Origin: Thermogemmatispora tikiterensis
GTDB taxonomy: Bacteria; Chloroflexota; Ktedonobacteria; Ktedonobacterales; Ktedonobacteraceae
Assembly (NCBI RefSeq): GCF_003268475.1
Contig: NZ_MCIF01000002.1
Location: forward strand, 1,410,955-1,474,954
Length of the DNA stretch: 64,000 nucleotides
Direction: 5' to 3'
A program made the translations under genes and the position numbers. Of this stretch, positions 24,427 through 34,018 are shown piece after piece. Below the pieces are notes generated by a model, which had not been told where the DNA came from, did no database searches, and saw nothing but the letters and a program-made list of their open reading frames with translations. Position 1 is the first letter of the stretch; every line of letters starts with the position of its first letter.

Positions 24427-27117
24427 TCAGGAAACAGTCGCCGTCTCGCTCGCCAGGTCTGTCAGCAGGCGAGCAATGAGAGCGGTCCAGCCGGTCTGAT
24501 GGCTGGCACCCAGGCCGCGCCCCGTCTCACCATCGAAGTATTCGCAAAAGAGGATCAGATCACGCCAATATGGGTCGCTCAGAAAGCGCTGCTGCTCTCC
24601 ACACCAGGCGACCTTGCCTTGCTCGTCGGGCAGGAAGAGACGGCAAAGACGCCTCGTCAGCTCCTGAGCCACCTGCGCCAGCGTCAGCTGTTTTCCTGAG
24701 CCAGTGGGGCACTCGACCAGAAGGCTGGTCCCGTAGAAGCGATGATAGCGCTCCAGAGCTTCGATCAGCAGGTAGTTGAGCGGGAACCAGATAGGGCCGC
24801 GCCAGTTGGAGTTACCGCCAAAGAGGCCGCCGCGCGATTCTGCCGGCTCGTAGTCAATGCTGAGCTGTTGACCGTCGAGCACGATGGTGTAGGGGTGGTC
24901 ACGGTAGTAACGTGAGAGCGAGCGAACGCCATAGGGAGAGAGAAACTCGTCTTCATCCAGAAGATAGCGCAGGACACGCAACAGGCGCTCGCGCGAAGGA
25001 ATGGCCAGGAGCCGATGCGTTTCAGAGTGCTGACCACCTCCCTGCAGATAGGAGATGTGGCGGGCGAGATCGGGCCGATTCTCCAGAAACCAGCGCAGGC
25101 GCTTTGTGAAGCCGGGCAGGGCTGTGAGCCGCTCGTCATCGAGGATGTCGACCGCCAACAGGGGAATGATGCCGACCGCCGAGCGCACTCGCAGGGGAAA
25201 GCTGCGCCCATCAATGAGGAGCTGATCATAGTAGAAGCCATCTTCTTCATCCCACATCCCATTGCCGCCCAGGGCATTCATGGCATCCACAATGGCAATG
25301 AAGTGCTCGAAAAACTTGGAGGCAACATCCTCGTAGGCGTGGTCCTCATGGGCCAGCTCCAGAGCAATGGCCAGCATCGTCAGGCAGTAGAAGGCCATCC
25401 AGGCAGTGCCATCGGCCTGCTCAAGTTGCTCACCTCCGGGGAGGGGACGTGAACGGTCAAAGAGACCAATGTTGTCCAGCCCCAGGAAGCCACCACTAAA
25501 GAGATGCCTGCCGGCCACATCTTTGCGGTTGACCCACCAGGTGAAATTGATAAGTAGCTTGTGAAAGGTGCGGGCCAGAAACTGGAGGTCACGGGAGCCG
25601 CGCGCTGCAGTCATCTTGTAAACTCTCCAGCAAGCCCAGGCATGAACCGGAGGATTGGTGTCCGAGAAAGCGAACTCATAGGCCGGAAGCTGCCCATTGG
25701 GATGCATGTACCATTCGCGCAAGAGCAGGATGAGCTGCTGCTTGGCAAAGTCTGGGTCAAGGCTGGCAAAGGCGACAGCGTGAAATGCCAGATCCCAGGC
25801 AGCATACCAGGGATATTCCCATTTGTCAGGTACAGAGAGAATATCACGATTGAAGAGATGCTTCCAGTCGTGATTGCGCCCACAGAGGCGGGCAGATGGC
25901 GGTGAAGGCTGCGTCGGATCGCCCTTGAGCCAGGTGGCCACATCATAGTTGTAGAACTGACGATTCCAGAGGAGGCCGGCGTTGGCCTGGCGAATCACAC
26001 GCTGTGCCTGCTCCGGAAGCGCAGGAGGAATACGCGCCGCATAGAAGGCATCTGCCTCTTGCCGACGCTGGACGAAGAGTGCCGAGAAGTGTTCCCCGAA
26101 GGGGGCAGAGGGCGTCTCGCCCTCAGCAAAGAGGCGCAGATGCAGCCTGCACTCCTGAGCGGCGGGCAACGTGAGCACATAGTAAAAGGCGGCCTTCGTT
26201 CCCTCCTGGGCAGGATTGACCGCTTCCTGACGACCCTCGATCACATAGGCGTGGAAGGCATCCTTGACATAAGGGGTGGCATTGCTCACCCCAAAGAGGC
26301 GCTGGAAATTGGTTTCGTTCTCTGTGAAGAGCAGTCGTGGCGCCGGCAGGTCTGAGCGTTGCTCGGCCAGCAGCCAGAAACGGCCCAGCGAGGCATGTTC
26401 GGCCAGCAGGGCCTGCCCGTCGGGGGTACTCAGACGTGGTTTTGTCCAGTAATCCTCACCATGCTGGCCCCAAATCCAGGTGTTGCGAAACCACAGCGTG
26501 GGCAGGAGATGGAGCGTGGCCGTTGCGGGGCCACGGTTGGCCACGGTCAGGCGGATCAGCATATCATTCGGCGAGGCTTTGGCATACTCGACCGTGAGGT
26601 CGAAGTAGCGATCTTCGTCAAAGACGCCGGTATCGAGCAGCTCGTACTCTGGCTCAGCCCGCGAGCGTCGGCGATTCTCTTCGACGAGGCGCGCGTAGGG
26701 ATAGGCCCGCTGCGGATATTTATAGAGGGCGCGCAGGTAGGCCGAGCTGGGCACAGCGTCGAGGTAGAAATAGCATTCTTTGACATCCTCGCCGTGATTG
26801 CCTTCGGCATTGGTCAGCCCAAAAAGCCGTTCCTTGAGAATCGGGTCCTGGCCGTTCCATAGGGCCACAGCAAAGCAGAGCCGACACTCGCGGTCACAGA
26901 TGCCGAGCAATCCATCCTCGCCCCAGCGATAGACGCGGCTACGCGCGTGATCATGGGGAAAATAGTCCCAGCAGGTTCCGTCTGGGGAATAGTCCTCGCG
27001 CACCGTCCCCCACTGGCGTTCGGCCAGATAGGGACCCCAGCGCTCCCAGTTGCGTTCGTGGCTCGTGGCCTCACGTAAACGCAGCTCTTCCGCCTGAGCA
27101 AACGTCTCCTCGTCCAT
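24427..27117 (-). CDS. GH63-type (MGH1-like) glucosidase
   Basis: The 896-residue protein matches bacterial GH63-like glucosidases in length and motifs. Examples are EYPWYAAWDLAFHAVAFAS, with the WD catalytic-acid region, and LFGGNSNWRGPIWFPLNYL near the C-terminal active-site region. It has an N-terminal beta-sandwich and a C-terminal alpha/alpha barrel. There is no signal peptide, so it is cytoplasmic. Likely activity is hydrolysis of alpha-linked glucosyl glycosides such as mannosylglycerate/glucosylglycerate-type solutes or oligosaccharides; the substrate is not certain. An upstream in-frame extension to 27285 lacks family similarity, so I start at ATG 27117 with AAGGAG upstream. Confidence 0.82.
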   Translation of the reverse strand: MDEETFAQAEELRLREATSHERNWERWGPYLAERQWGTVREDYSPDGTCWDYFPHDHARSRVYRWGEDGLLGICDRECRLCFAVALWNGQDPILKERLFGLTNAEGNHGEDVKECYFYLDAVPSSAYLRALYKYPQRAYPYARLVEENRRRSRAEPEYELLDTGVFDEDRYFDLTVEYAKASPNDMLIRLTVANRGPATATLHLLPTLWFRNTWIWGQHGEDYWTKPRLSTPDGQALLAEHASLGRFWLLAEQRSDLPAPRLLFTENETNFQRLFGVSNATPYVKDAFHAYVIEGRQEAVNPAQEGTKAAFYYVLTLPAAQECRLHLRLFAEGETPSAPFGEHFSALFVQRRQEADAFYAARIPPALPEQAQRVIRQANAGLLWNRQFYNYDVATWLKGDPTQPSPPSARLCGRNHDWKHLFNRDILSVPDKWEYPWYAAWDLAFHAVAFASLDPDFAKQQLILLLREWYMHPNGQLPAYEFAFSDTNPPVHAWACWRVYKMTAARGSRDLQFLARTFHKLLINFTWWVNRKDVAGRHLFSGGFLGLDNIGLFDRSRPLPGGEQLEQADGTAWMAFYCLTMLAIALELAHEDHAYEDVASKFFEHFIAIVDAMNALGGNGMWDEEDGFYYDQLLIDGRSFPLRVRSAVGIIPLLAVDILDDERLTALPGFTKRLRWFLENRPDLARHISYLQGGGQHSETHRLLAIPSRERLLRVLRYLLDEDEFLSPYGVRSLSRYYRDHPYTIVLDGQQLSIDYEPAESRGGLFGGNSNWRGPIWFPLNYLLIEALERYHRFYGTSLLVECPTGSGKQLTLAQVAQELTRRLCRLFLPDEQGKVAWCGEQQRFLSDPYWRDLILFCEYFDGETGRGLGASHQTGWTALIARLLTDLASETATVS

Positions 27118-27423
27118 GCAGAGATGACTCCTTCCGTTTCCGACCTCGCATTGCCAGTCCGTCTGGCCTGTCCAGAGATGGACCTGCCTGCCGCAGACTG
27201 GCCGTCTGTTTATAGAACGGCTGACACCCCTCTGCCGCTGCAAAGCGCTCCTCTCCGGCTCACTGGCACGGCGGGAAGGGATCATCGTCCATGCGCTGCT
27301 TAGCCACTACCACCACACTAGTCTTGTGTGAATTGCTGCGAGTTACCTGGCCTGCACCTGGGCTGAGCCACAGGAGAGATGATACACTAATACTACAAAC
27401 ACGTAGACAGGCTGGAGGCATGC

Positions 27424-28587
27424 ATGTCCAGAGTATCCGCGCCGCGTAGTCCGCGCGCCGCCATTGTCGGCGTTGCCGAGTCCGACCTGGGCTACACCCC
27501 TAATAAGACCGTCCTGCAGCTGCAAGCCCAGGCGGCCCGCGCCGCCCTCGAAGATGCTGGTTTCAGCTTTGATGAGGTCGACGCCCTCTTCTGCGCTGGC
27601 AATTGGTCCTGGTCTCCTACTCTGACCCTGGCCGAGTATCTCGGCCTCAGACCGCGCTATAGCGACTCTACCAACATCGGCGGTTCCTCGTTTGAGGCTC
27701 ACATCGAGCATGCTGTGGCTGCCATCGAAGCCGGTCTCATCGAGGTGGCTCTCATCGTCTACGGCAGCACCCAGCGCTCGGACCGTTCCCGCGGGCGAGT
27801 CAGTCCGACATACCGCCTCACAGAACAGTTCGAAGGGCCGTTTGGACTACCCACGCCGGTAGGAGCCTACGCCCTGGCCGCCATGCGCCACATGCACCAA
27901 TTCGGCACGACCAGCGAGCAACTGGCAGAGGTAGCGGTGGCGACACGCAAGTGGGCCACGCTCAACGAGAAGGCCATGATGCGCGATCCCATCACGATTG
28001 AGGATGTGCTCACTTCGCGCTGGATCGCCGAACCCCTGCACCTGCTCGATTGCTGTCTTGTCACCGATGGCGGCGGAGCCGTCGTGCTGGCCTCAGCCCA
28101 GCGAGCACGCCAGGCCCGCAAGCCTCCGGTCTGGGTATTGGGACACGGAGAAGCCCATACCCATGCAACGATCGCCAATATGCCTGATCTGGCCGTCCAT
28201 CAGGCAGCCATTGCCTCCGGCCAGGCGGCCTTTGCAATGGCCGGCTTGCGGCCCGAAGAGATCGACGTTGTGGAAATTTACGATTCTTTCACCATCACGG
28301 TCATCATGACCCTGGAGGCCCTCGGCTTTTGCCCGCTCGGTGAAGGAGGGGCCTTCGTCAGTGGCCAACGCACCGCTCCGGGTGGCCCATTTCCGATGAA
28401 TACTAATGGTGGTGGCCTCTCCTATTGCCACCCCGGCATGTACGGCATCTTTCTGCTCATCGAGGCCACGCGCCAATTGCGCGGCGAGTGTGGCCCGCGA
28501 CAGGTCCCCGGAGCCCGTCTTGCCCTGGCCCACGGCACTGGCGGCGTTCTCTCTTCAGCGGCCACCGTTCTGCTTGGCAAAGATTGA
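27424..28587 (+). CDS. Thiolase-fold protein, SCP2/Ltp2-like
   Basis: The 387-residue protein has a thiolase fold: N-terminal AIVGVAESDLG, late GGGLSYCHPGMYGIF and C-terminal LAHGTGG. The usual nucleophilic Cys position reads GGSSFEAH, with Ser. That is the pattern of lipid-transfer-protein thiolases. Some of these act as retro-aldolases together with a DUF35 protein (Ltp2 type) rather than as true thiolases. The next gene is exactly such a DUF35 partner, 15 bases downstream. The start ATG has GGAGG upstream. Pathway: CoA-thioester side-chain degradation or ketoacyl chemistry; substrate unknown. Confidence 0.85.
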   Translation: MSRVSAPRSPRAAIVGVAESDLGYTPNKTVLQLQAQAARAALEDAGFSFDEVDALFCAGNWSWSPTLTLAEYLGLRPRYSDSTNIGGSSFEAHIEHAVAAIEAGLIEVALIVYGSTQRSDRSRGRVSPTYRLTEQFEGPFGLPTPVGAYALAAMRHMHQFGTTSEQLAEVAVATRKWATLNEKAMMRDPITIEDVLTSRWIAEPLHLLDCCLVTDGGGAVVLASAQRARQARKPPVWVLGHGEAHTHATIANMPDLAVHQAAIASGQAAFAMAGLRPEEIDVVEIYDSFTITVIMTLEALGFCPLGEGGAFVSGQRTAPGGPFPMNTNGGGLSYCHPGMYGIFLLIEATRQLRGECGPRQVPGARLALAHGTGGVLSSAATVLLGKD

Positions 28588-28602
28588 AAGAGAGCATGCA
28601 GT

Positions 28603-29013
28603 ATGAGTGAGGAAGCAACCTACGCCCTCCCCCAGAGCGATCCCGAGTCAGCTCCTTACTGGGAAGGCATCCAGCAGGGGGAGCTACGTCTACAGTTATG
28701 CACAGCCTGCCAACGCCACATCTTCTATCCGCGAAGCCTGTGCCCGCACTGCCACAGTGACCGGCTCGCATGGGTCAGCGCCTCGGGCCGAGGGACCATC
28801 TACTCGTATACAATCGTCCACCGCGCTTTCGGCCCCTTCGCTGCCGAGGCCCCTTTCATCATCGCCATCGTCGAGCTGGAGGAGGGCGTGCGCCTGATGA
28901 CCCGCCTGATCGACGCGCCGCGCGAGCGCGTGCGCATTGGCGCTGCGGTTCAGGTCAGTTTTGAACAAGTGAGCGGGCGCCCACCACTGCCCTTTTTCCG
29001 CCTGCTGGAATAG
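28603..29013 (+). CDS. DUF35 OB-fold / zinc-ribbon protein, partner of the thiolase-fold protein
   Basis: The 136-residue protein has the rubredoxin-like zinc ribbon CTAC-x16-CPHC and the OB-fold segment GRGTIYSYTIVHRAFGPF. DUF35 proteins bind thiolase-type enzymes, stabilise them and shape the CoA channel; in Ltp2 and archaeal HMG-CoA synthase complexes they are essential. Order and spacing with the thiolase-fold gene support a two-protein complex in the cytoplasm. Confidence 0.88.
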   Translation: MSEEATYALPQSDPESAPYWEGIQQGELRLQLCTACQRHIFYPRSLCPHCHSDRLAWVSASGRGTIYSYTIVHRAFGPFAAEAPFIIAIVELEEGVRLMTRLIDAPRERVRIGAAVQVSFEQVSGRPPLPFFRLLE

Positions 29014-29161
29014 GGTATGTGAGCAAGCCTGTCCGGCTAGAGGCCAGTATGACCAGCAGGGCGCTCAGGCAGCAAGCGGCCAGAGGCTGCTGCTGCCAAT
29101 AGGCCCCTGTGGTCGTTGTCGAACCGTTGCAATGTCGCATCCCATAAAGGATGAAAGGCTC

Positions 29162-31321
29162 ATGGAGCAGGAGAAACCCATCGCAGCAGAGCGGCTGCAG
29201 GCCTTCTTTCACCCGCGCAGTATCGCTGTGGTCGGGGCCAGCGACGAGGCACGCTGGTCGACCTATCTTGTGCAAAACCTCACAGCAAGCAACTTCTCTG
29301 GCCCGCTCTACCTGATCAATCCGCGGCGTCCCTCTGTTCACGGTCAGGCCACCCTGCCGACGCTGAGCGCTCTGCCGGAGGCGGCGGACCTGGCCTTTGT
29401 CATGGTGCCGACGCCCCAGGTGCTGCCAGTTGTCGCTGAAGGAGCAGCGCGTGGCGTGCGCCATTTTGTAGTACTCACAGCCGGCTTCCGCGAGACCGGC
29501 CCACAGGGAGAAGAGCGAGAGCGGGAGCTGCTGGCCTTTGCCCAGGCTCATGACCTGCTGATCTTGGGGCCGAATGGGAACGGCTTCATCAATGCAAGCG
29601 CCGGCATTACCCCTTATGGACTGCCCATCAATTTCCCCCTGCGCAGCGGACCAGTGGCCGTGGTGCTCCAAAGTGGAGCGCTGGCCAGCGCCGTGCTCGC
29701 CTTTGCCCAGGCCCATGCTATCGGCCTGAGCCTTCTGGTCTCGCTGGGCAACGAAGGGATGATCAGCCTTTGTGATGTGCTTGAGTATCTGCTGGCCGAC
29801 TCCGCCACGCGAGCCGTGGCGTTCTTCCTCGAAAGCATTCGCCAGCCGAAGACACTGCGCCAGCTTGCAGCCCGCGCGCAAGCCCAGCACTGTGCACTGG
29901 TCGCGCTCAAAGCTGGTCGAAGTGAGGCAGGTTCACGGGCCGCCGCTGCCCACACAGGGGCTTTGGTCGGAGATGCGGCGGTCAACGCCGCTGCTCTGCG
30001 CCAACTGGGCATCATCGGCGTCTCCTCGCTAGAGGACCTGCTGACGACCGCCGCACTCGCCGCCTATCACGGCCCATTACCAGGCCGACGCCTGGGCGCG
30101 GTTACGCCCTCGGGTGGCGCCTGCGACCTGATCGCTGATCGCGCCCAGGATGAGGGCTTGCTCCTACCCGAGCTAAGCGACAGAACACGCGCCCGACTGC
30201 AGGCCGTGCTGCCACCCTTTGCTACTCCTCACAATCCGCTCGATGTGACCGGCTACGTGGTTGTCGATAGCACACTCCAACAGCGAGCCCTGGCCATCGT
30301 GCGCGAAGACCCTCAGCTTGACTTCGTGCTCAACGTGGTGAGCATCGACGGTCTGCGCCGCCCTAATCCCGAAGGTCAGCAGGCCCTCTACAATCAGTAT
30401 GAGCGCCTGGCTGATCTGGTCCATACCTCGCCGCGCCCCATCCTCCTGGTCTCTAATACCTGTGTCGACCTGCCAGCAGCGCTGTTGCCAATCGTTGAGC
30501 GCACCGGTCTTCATATTATTGCCGGCCTCGAACATGGCCTGCGCGCCCTGGGTCGGCTGCTCTGGTGGTCAGAGCAGCTCAGCCAATCACAGCAACCAGA
30601 CGTTGAGGAACCACAGCCAGGGCCGGCGCTGGCCCTGGACAGGGCCGCGCTCGCCGCTTCTGGCATGGGCAGCTGGTCAGAGGTTCAAACGCGCGCTCTC
30701 CTGGAGCAGGCCGGTATCCCGCTCGTGCCAGCCCAACTGGCGCGTTCTGTCTCCGAAGCCCTGGCCGCCGCTCGTCACTACGGCTTTCCGGTGGCGCTGA
30801 AGATTCAGTCGCCCGCGATATTGCACAAAAGCGACATCGGCGGCGTTGCTCTGAACCTCAGCAGCGAAGAGGAGGTCACAAGGGCCTTTAACCGCCTCCT
30901 GACAGCCGCCCGTCAGCATGTGCCCGCGAGTGCGATTGAGGGCATCCTCGTCAGCCCCATGCGTCAGGAGGGCCACGAGCTGCTGGTCAGTATCCTCGCC
31001 GATCAGGTCTGGGGCCTTACCCTGACCATCGGTCTCGGCGGTCTATGGGCCGAGGTGCTCCACGATATCGCGCTGCGCCCGCTGCCCCTCAAACGTCGAG
31101 AGATTCGGGGCATGCTCGAAGAGCTACGCGGCTTTCCACTACTGCGCGGCCTTCGCAACCAACCAGGCGCCAACCTGGAACGCCTGAGCGCCGTGATCTC
31201 TCAGATCGCGCTGCTGGCCCAGACACTGGCCCCCCACCTGGAAGTGCTGGAGATCAATCCCCTGCTGGTCAACGGCGACCAGGTGGAGGTGCTCGATGCC
31301 CTGCTCATCTGGCGCAACTAA
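29162..31321 (+). CDS. ADP-forming acyl-CoA synthetase (acetate-CoA ligase type), fused alpha-beta
   Basis: The 719-residue protein contains a CoA-binding Rossmann domain (SIAVVGASDEARWSTYLVQN), succinyl-CoA-ligase-like domains with the phosphorylated His (AAAAHTGALVG), and an ATP-grasp domain (FPVALKIQSPAILHKSDIGG). This is the single-chain NDP-forming ligase layout. It interconverts acid + CoA + ATP with acyl-CoA + ADP + Pi. ATG 29162 is preferred to 29132 because AAAGG precedes it. Lying with thiolase/DUF35 and MaoC, it may activate the acid they process or conserve energy from the released acyl-CoA. Confidence 0.9.
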   Translation: MEQEKPIAAERLQAFFHPRSIAVVGASDEARWSTYLVQNLTASNFSGPLYLINPRRPSVHGQATLPTLSALPEAADLAFVMVPTPQVLPVVAEGAARGVRHFVVLTAGFRETGPQGEERERELLAFAQAHDLLILGPNGNGFINASAGITPYGLPINFPLRSGPVAVVLQSGALASAVLAFAQAHAIGLSLLVSLGNEGMISLCDVLEYLLADSATRAVAFFLESIRQPKTLRQLAARAQAQHCALVALKAGRSEAGSRAAAAHTGALVGDAAVNAAALRQLGIIGVSSLEDLLTTAALAAYHGPLPGRRLGAVTPSGGACDLIADRAQDEGLLLPELSDRTRARLQAVLPPFATPHNPLDVTGYVVVDSTLQQRALAIVREDPQLDFVLNVVSIDGLRRPNPEGQQALYNQYERLADLVHTSPRPILLVSNTCVDLPAALLPIVERTGLHIIAGLEHGLRALGRLLWWSEQLSQSQQPDVEEPQPGPALALDRAALAASGMGSWSEVQTRALLEQAGIPLVPAQLARSVSEALAAARHYGFPVALKIQSPAILHKSDIGGVALNLSSEEEVTRAFNRLLTAARQHVPASAIEGILVSPMRQEGHELLVSILADQVWGLTLTIGLGGLWAEVLHDIALRPLPLKRREIRGMLEELRGFPLLRGLRNQPGANLERLSAVISQIALLAQTLAPHLEVLEINPLLVNGDQVEVLDALLIWRN

Positions 31322-31417
31322 GCACGGGTGAGGCCCCACCCACGCACACCTCTAGCTGGTCTGGTCAAGTCTATTTTCTGCCCATGAGGCGGGAGAAAGG
31401 AGGAAAGCAAAACCCGT

Positions 31418-31876
31418 ATGGCTGCATCAGCAGAGTTCAAAGAGCAGGTGCGCCGCGCCTTCGCGGCCATCCAGCCCGGGCAGCGCTACGTCTTTCGCCG
31501 CACCTTTACAGAAGGGGACATGGCACTGTTTTGTGGCCTGACAGGAGACTATAATCCGTATCACCTGGACGAAACCTTCGCCCGGGCTAGCTGGTACGGC
31601 AGGCGTATCCTCCCCGGTCTGCTCACCGGTAGCATGATCACCCACATTGGGGGCTTGCTGGGCTTCGTGGCAACCGAAATGCATTTTCGCTACCTGAAGG
31701 CCGTTTATCCAGGAGAGACCGTCACCTGCACCGTGACCTTTGCCGAGAAGGATGAAGAGCAGCGCCTCCTCTCGGCTCAGGCCAGCTTTGTGAATCAGGA
31801 TGGCGTCGAGGTCCTGCAAGCCTGGTTCAAAGGCTTCCCGACCTTCATCCGCCTCCAGGCCGAACCTTCACCTTAG
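31418..31876 (+). CDS. MaoC-family (R)-specific enoyl-CoA hydratase
   Basis: The 152-residue hotdog protein has the hydratase motif LTGDYNPYHLDETFA, with the Asp/His active-site pair (D-x-N-P-x-H), and a second conserved patch RRILPGLLTGSMI. It hydrates trans-2-enoyl-CoA to (R)-3-hydroxyacyl-CoA. It closes the CoA gene cluster, 97 bases after the synthetase. A terminator-like hairpin follows at 31919. Confidence 0.88.
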   Translation: MAASAEFKEQVRRAFAAIQPGQRYVFRRTFTEGDMALFCGLTGDYNPYHLDETFARASWYGRRILPGLLTGSMITHIGGLLGFVATEMHFRYLKAVYPGETVTCTVTFAEKDEEQRLLSAQASFVNQDGVEVLQAWFKGFPTFIRLQAEPSP

Positions 31877-31918
31877 CGACAGAACAGCCCCTTGAAGGAG
31901 CCGGCCACGATATCAGGG

Positions 31919-31941
31919 GCCGCTAATAGCGGCTTGTTGTT
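31919..31941 (+). terminator. Short terminator after the CoA operon
   Basis: GCCGCT-AAT-AGCGGC (31919-31933) followed by TTGTTGTT. The stem is only 6 bp but GC-rich. Confidence 0.45.
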
Positions 31942-31953
31942 GCCGGTATAGTG

Positions 31954-31961
31954 GTATATAC
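31954..31961. promoter_or_regulatory. HutC-type operator-like palindrome, distal site
   Basis: GTATATAC, inside GTGGTATATACAACC, fits the GTnTAnAC core known for the HutC subfamily of GntR regulators. It lies about 240 bases before the regulator start. Confidence 0.4.
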
Positions 31962-32035
31962 AACCATCGAAGTAGACCATAGAGGAGGGCGCACGGTTAC
32001 GGTACCGTGGGCTTCTTTAGGGAAAGGAAGGCGTA

Positions 32036-32045
32036 TGGTCTAGAC
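32036..32045. promoter_or_regulatory. DasR/NagR-type operator in the promoter region of the GntR gene
   Basis: TGGTCTAGAC with the GTCTAGAC palindrome (32038-32045). The 11-base word TGGTCTAGACA recurs unchanged before the chitinase gene (53801). A possible -10 (TATACT, 32073-32078) lies downstream. The rest of 31877-32198 shows nothing else. Confidence 0.6.
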
Positions 32046-32198
32046 AATATACCAAGTAGACAGGCTATGTGGTATACTGTAATCTGTGTTGACCTTGATC
32101 GTCGTGGCCCCGAAAGTGAATTCTGCCGCGAGCGAGGCCCGAACGAACAACTGAGAGAAATTAGTGAACAAGCAAGCATCTTCTGAACAGGAACAGCC

Positions 32199-32945
32199 AT
32201 GAGCACGATTGTAAGAAAAAGTCCGTTGCCACGTTACTATCAACTCAAAGAGATCATGAGGGAAAAGATCCGTAACGGTGAATGGAAGCCGGGGGATCTA
32301 ATCCCTTCTGAGCGTGAGCTTGGTGAGCAATACGGGATCAGTCGGATGACGGCCCGGCAGGCTATCACCGAGCTAGTGAATGAAGGGCTTTTCTACCGCG
32401 AGCAAGGGAAAGGGACCTTTGTCAGCCGGCGCAAGATTACCCAGCAGCTCATCCATCTGACGGGTTTCACCGAAGACATGAAGGCTCGCGGTCAGCAGCC
32501 GGGCACACGCGTCCTCTCTGCTGAAATGCGTCCGGCGGACGAAGCTGTCGCTGAGCGGCTGCGTATCAAGCCTGGGCTGCAAATCTTCCGTCTTCATCGC
32601 CTGCGCCTGGCCGATGGGGAGCCATTGGCCATCGAGGTTTCGCATATTAGCTTTATCGGCTGTGAAAAACTTCTCGAAGAGGACCTGGAACATAACTCGC
32701 TCTACCGTCTGTTAGAGACCAAATACGGCCTGCCTTTGCTCGAAGCTGATCAGGAGCTAGAGGCCGGACTCATTGGCAGCGAGGAAGCCCAATATCTCAA
32801 GGTCCCTGTTGGCAGCCCGGCCCTCTTCACGCGGCGAGTTACCTATACCGAGCGCAATCAACCGATCGAGTACGCCTCTTCTGTTTATTGTGGCAATAAG
32901 TACGTCTTCTATACTCATATGAAGCGCGAGCAACTGCTCTCGTAG
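32199..32945 (+). CDS. GntR/HutC-family regulator, DasR/NagR(YvoA)-like
   Basis: The 248-residue protein has a winged helix-turn-helix (about 12-75; SERELGEQYGISRMTARQAI) and a UTRA ligand domain (about 90-240) containing LTGFTEDMKARGQQP and IEVSHISF. Both stretches closely resemble DasR/NagR, which sense GlcN-6-P or GlcNAc-6-P. It precedes murQ, a sugar kinase and nagZ, and operator-like sites lie before it and before the chitinase. I infer a repressor of amino-sugar uptake and chitin use, autoregulated. The effector is inferred from family and context. Confidence 0.88.
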   Translation: MSTIVRKSPLPRYYQLKEIMREKIRNGEWKPGDLIPSERELGEQYGISRMTARQAITELVNEGLFYREQGKGTFVSRRKITQQLIHLTGFTEDMKARGQQPGTRVLSAEMRPADEAVAERLRIKPGLQIFRLHRLRLADGEPLAIEVSHISFIGCEKLLEEDLEHNSLYRLLETKYGLPLLEADQELEAGLIGSEEAQYLKVPVGSPALFTRRVTYTERNQPIEYASSVYCGNKYVFYTHMKREQLLS

Positions 32946-33082
32946 CGTTGCCCAGCACCGAGCCAGGCAGCCGTGATCACAACAGGCAGGGCATTCCAGG
33001 AGCAGCCCAGCCCGGGGGAGAAGGATAGCGAGGAGAGCCGAGGCTGGGAACTATTTCAGTAGGAGAGTGAGGAGCAGTCAAC

Positions 33083-34018
33083 ATGTCAGCCTCTTTACAG
33101 CCTGACCATCCAGCTGAGCCATCCCTCAGCGCCCTGGTCACCGAGCAGGACAACCCCGCCAGCCGCGACATTGACCGCAAGAGTGCACTGGAGATTGTGC
33201 AGATCATCAACGCCGAAGATGCCCGTGTTGCTGAGGCAGTCAAGCAAGAATTGTCCCAGATCGCGCGCGCTATCGAGGCTATTGCCGCTCGTCTGCGTCG
33301 TGGTGGACGCTTAATCTATATGGGGGCCGGCACCTCGGGGCGGCTTGGGGCCTTGGATGCCTCGGAATGTCCCCCGACCTTCAATGTGCCGCCAGAGCTA
33401 GTCATCGGCTGGGTCGCCGGTGGCCCCGCCGCCCTCAGCCAGGCCAATGAGGATCTAGAAGACAGCGCCGAAGCCGGTCGCGACGATGCGGCACGCTTAC
33501 AGGTTGGGGCTGGCGATGCGCTGGTCGCCATCACAGCCAGCGGACGCACGCCGTACGCGCTGGGAGCCGCCAATTACGCCCGTGAGCAGGGGGCCTTGAC
33601 CATTGGCCTGGCCTGCAACCGCCCGACGCCTCTGGAAGCTATTGTTGAGATCATGATCGCGCCCATCGTTGGACCAGAGGTCATTACCGGCTCCACCCGT
33701 ATGAAGGCCGGCACCGCGCAAAAAATGGTGCTCAACATGCTGAGCACCGGGACCATGATTCTCCTGGGGAAAACCTACGGCAACTTGATGGTTGATGTCC
33801 AGGCGACAAACTACAAGTTGCAGCAGCGCGCATTACGTATCGTACAGCTGGCCACCGGCCTGGAACGAAGTGCCGCCGAGGAGCTGCTCGCTCAGGCCAA
33901 TGGTGAGGTCAAAACAGCGATTGTCTGTGCACGCAGCGGCCTCGATCCCCAGAGCGCCCGCCAGCGCCTAGCCGAACACGGTTTTATTTTACGCGCAACA
34001 CTGGATTCGCTGTCATGA
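33083..34018 (+). CDS. murQ: N-acetylmuramic acid-6-phosphate etherase
   Basis: The 311-residue SIS-fold protein has the MurQ signatures MGAGTSGRLGALDASECPPT and GSTRMKAGTAQKM and the N-terminal ALVTEQDNPASRDID. It cleaves the lactyl ether of MurNAc-6-P to give GlcNAc-6-P and D-lactate during cell-wall recycling. Length is typical. Its stop overlaps the next start (ATGA, 34015-34018), so it is coupled with the kinase gene. Confidence 0.96.
   Translation: MSASLQPDHPAEPSLSALVTEQDNPASRDIDRKSALEIVQIINAEDARVAEAVKQELSQIARAIEAIAARLRRGGRLIYMGAGTSGRLGALDASECPPTFNVPPELVIGWVAGGPAALSQANEDLEDSAEAGRDDAARLQVGAGDALVAITASGRTPYALGAANYAREQGALTIGLACNRPTPLEAIVEIMIAPIVGPEVITGSTRMKAGTAQKMVLNMLSTGTMILLGKTYGNLMVDVQATNYKLQQRALRIVQLATGLERSAAEELLAQANGEVKTAIVCARSGLDPQSARQRLAEHGFILRATLDSLS

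Noticed and set aside
31360..31376. TGGTCTGGTCAAG before the MaoC gene as an operator
   Set aside because: It is a direct repeat, not a palindrome, and lacks the GTnTAnAC core.
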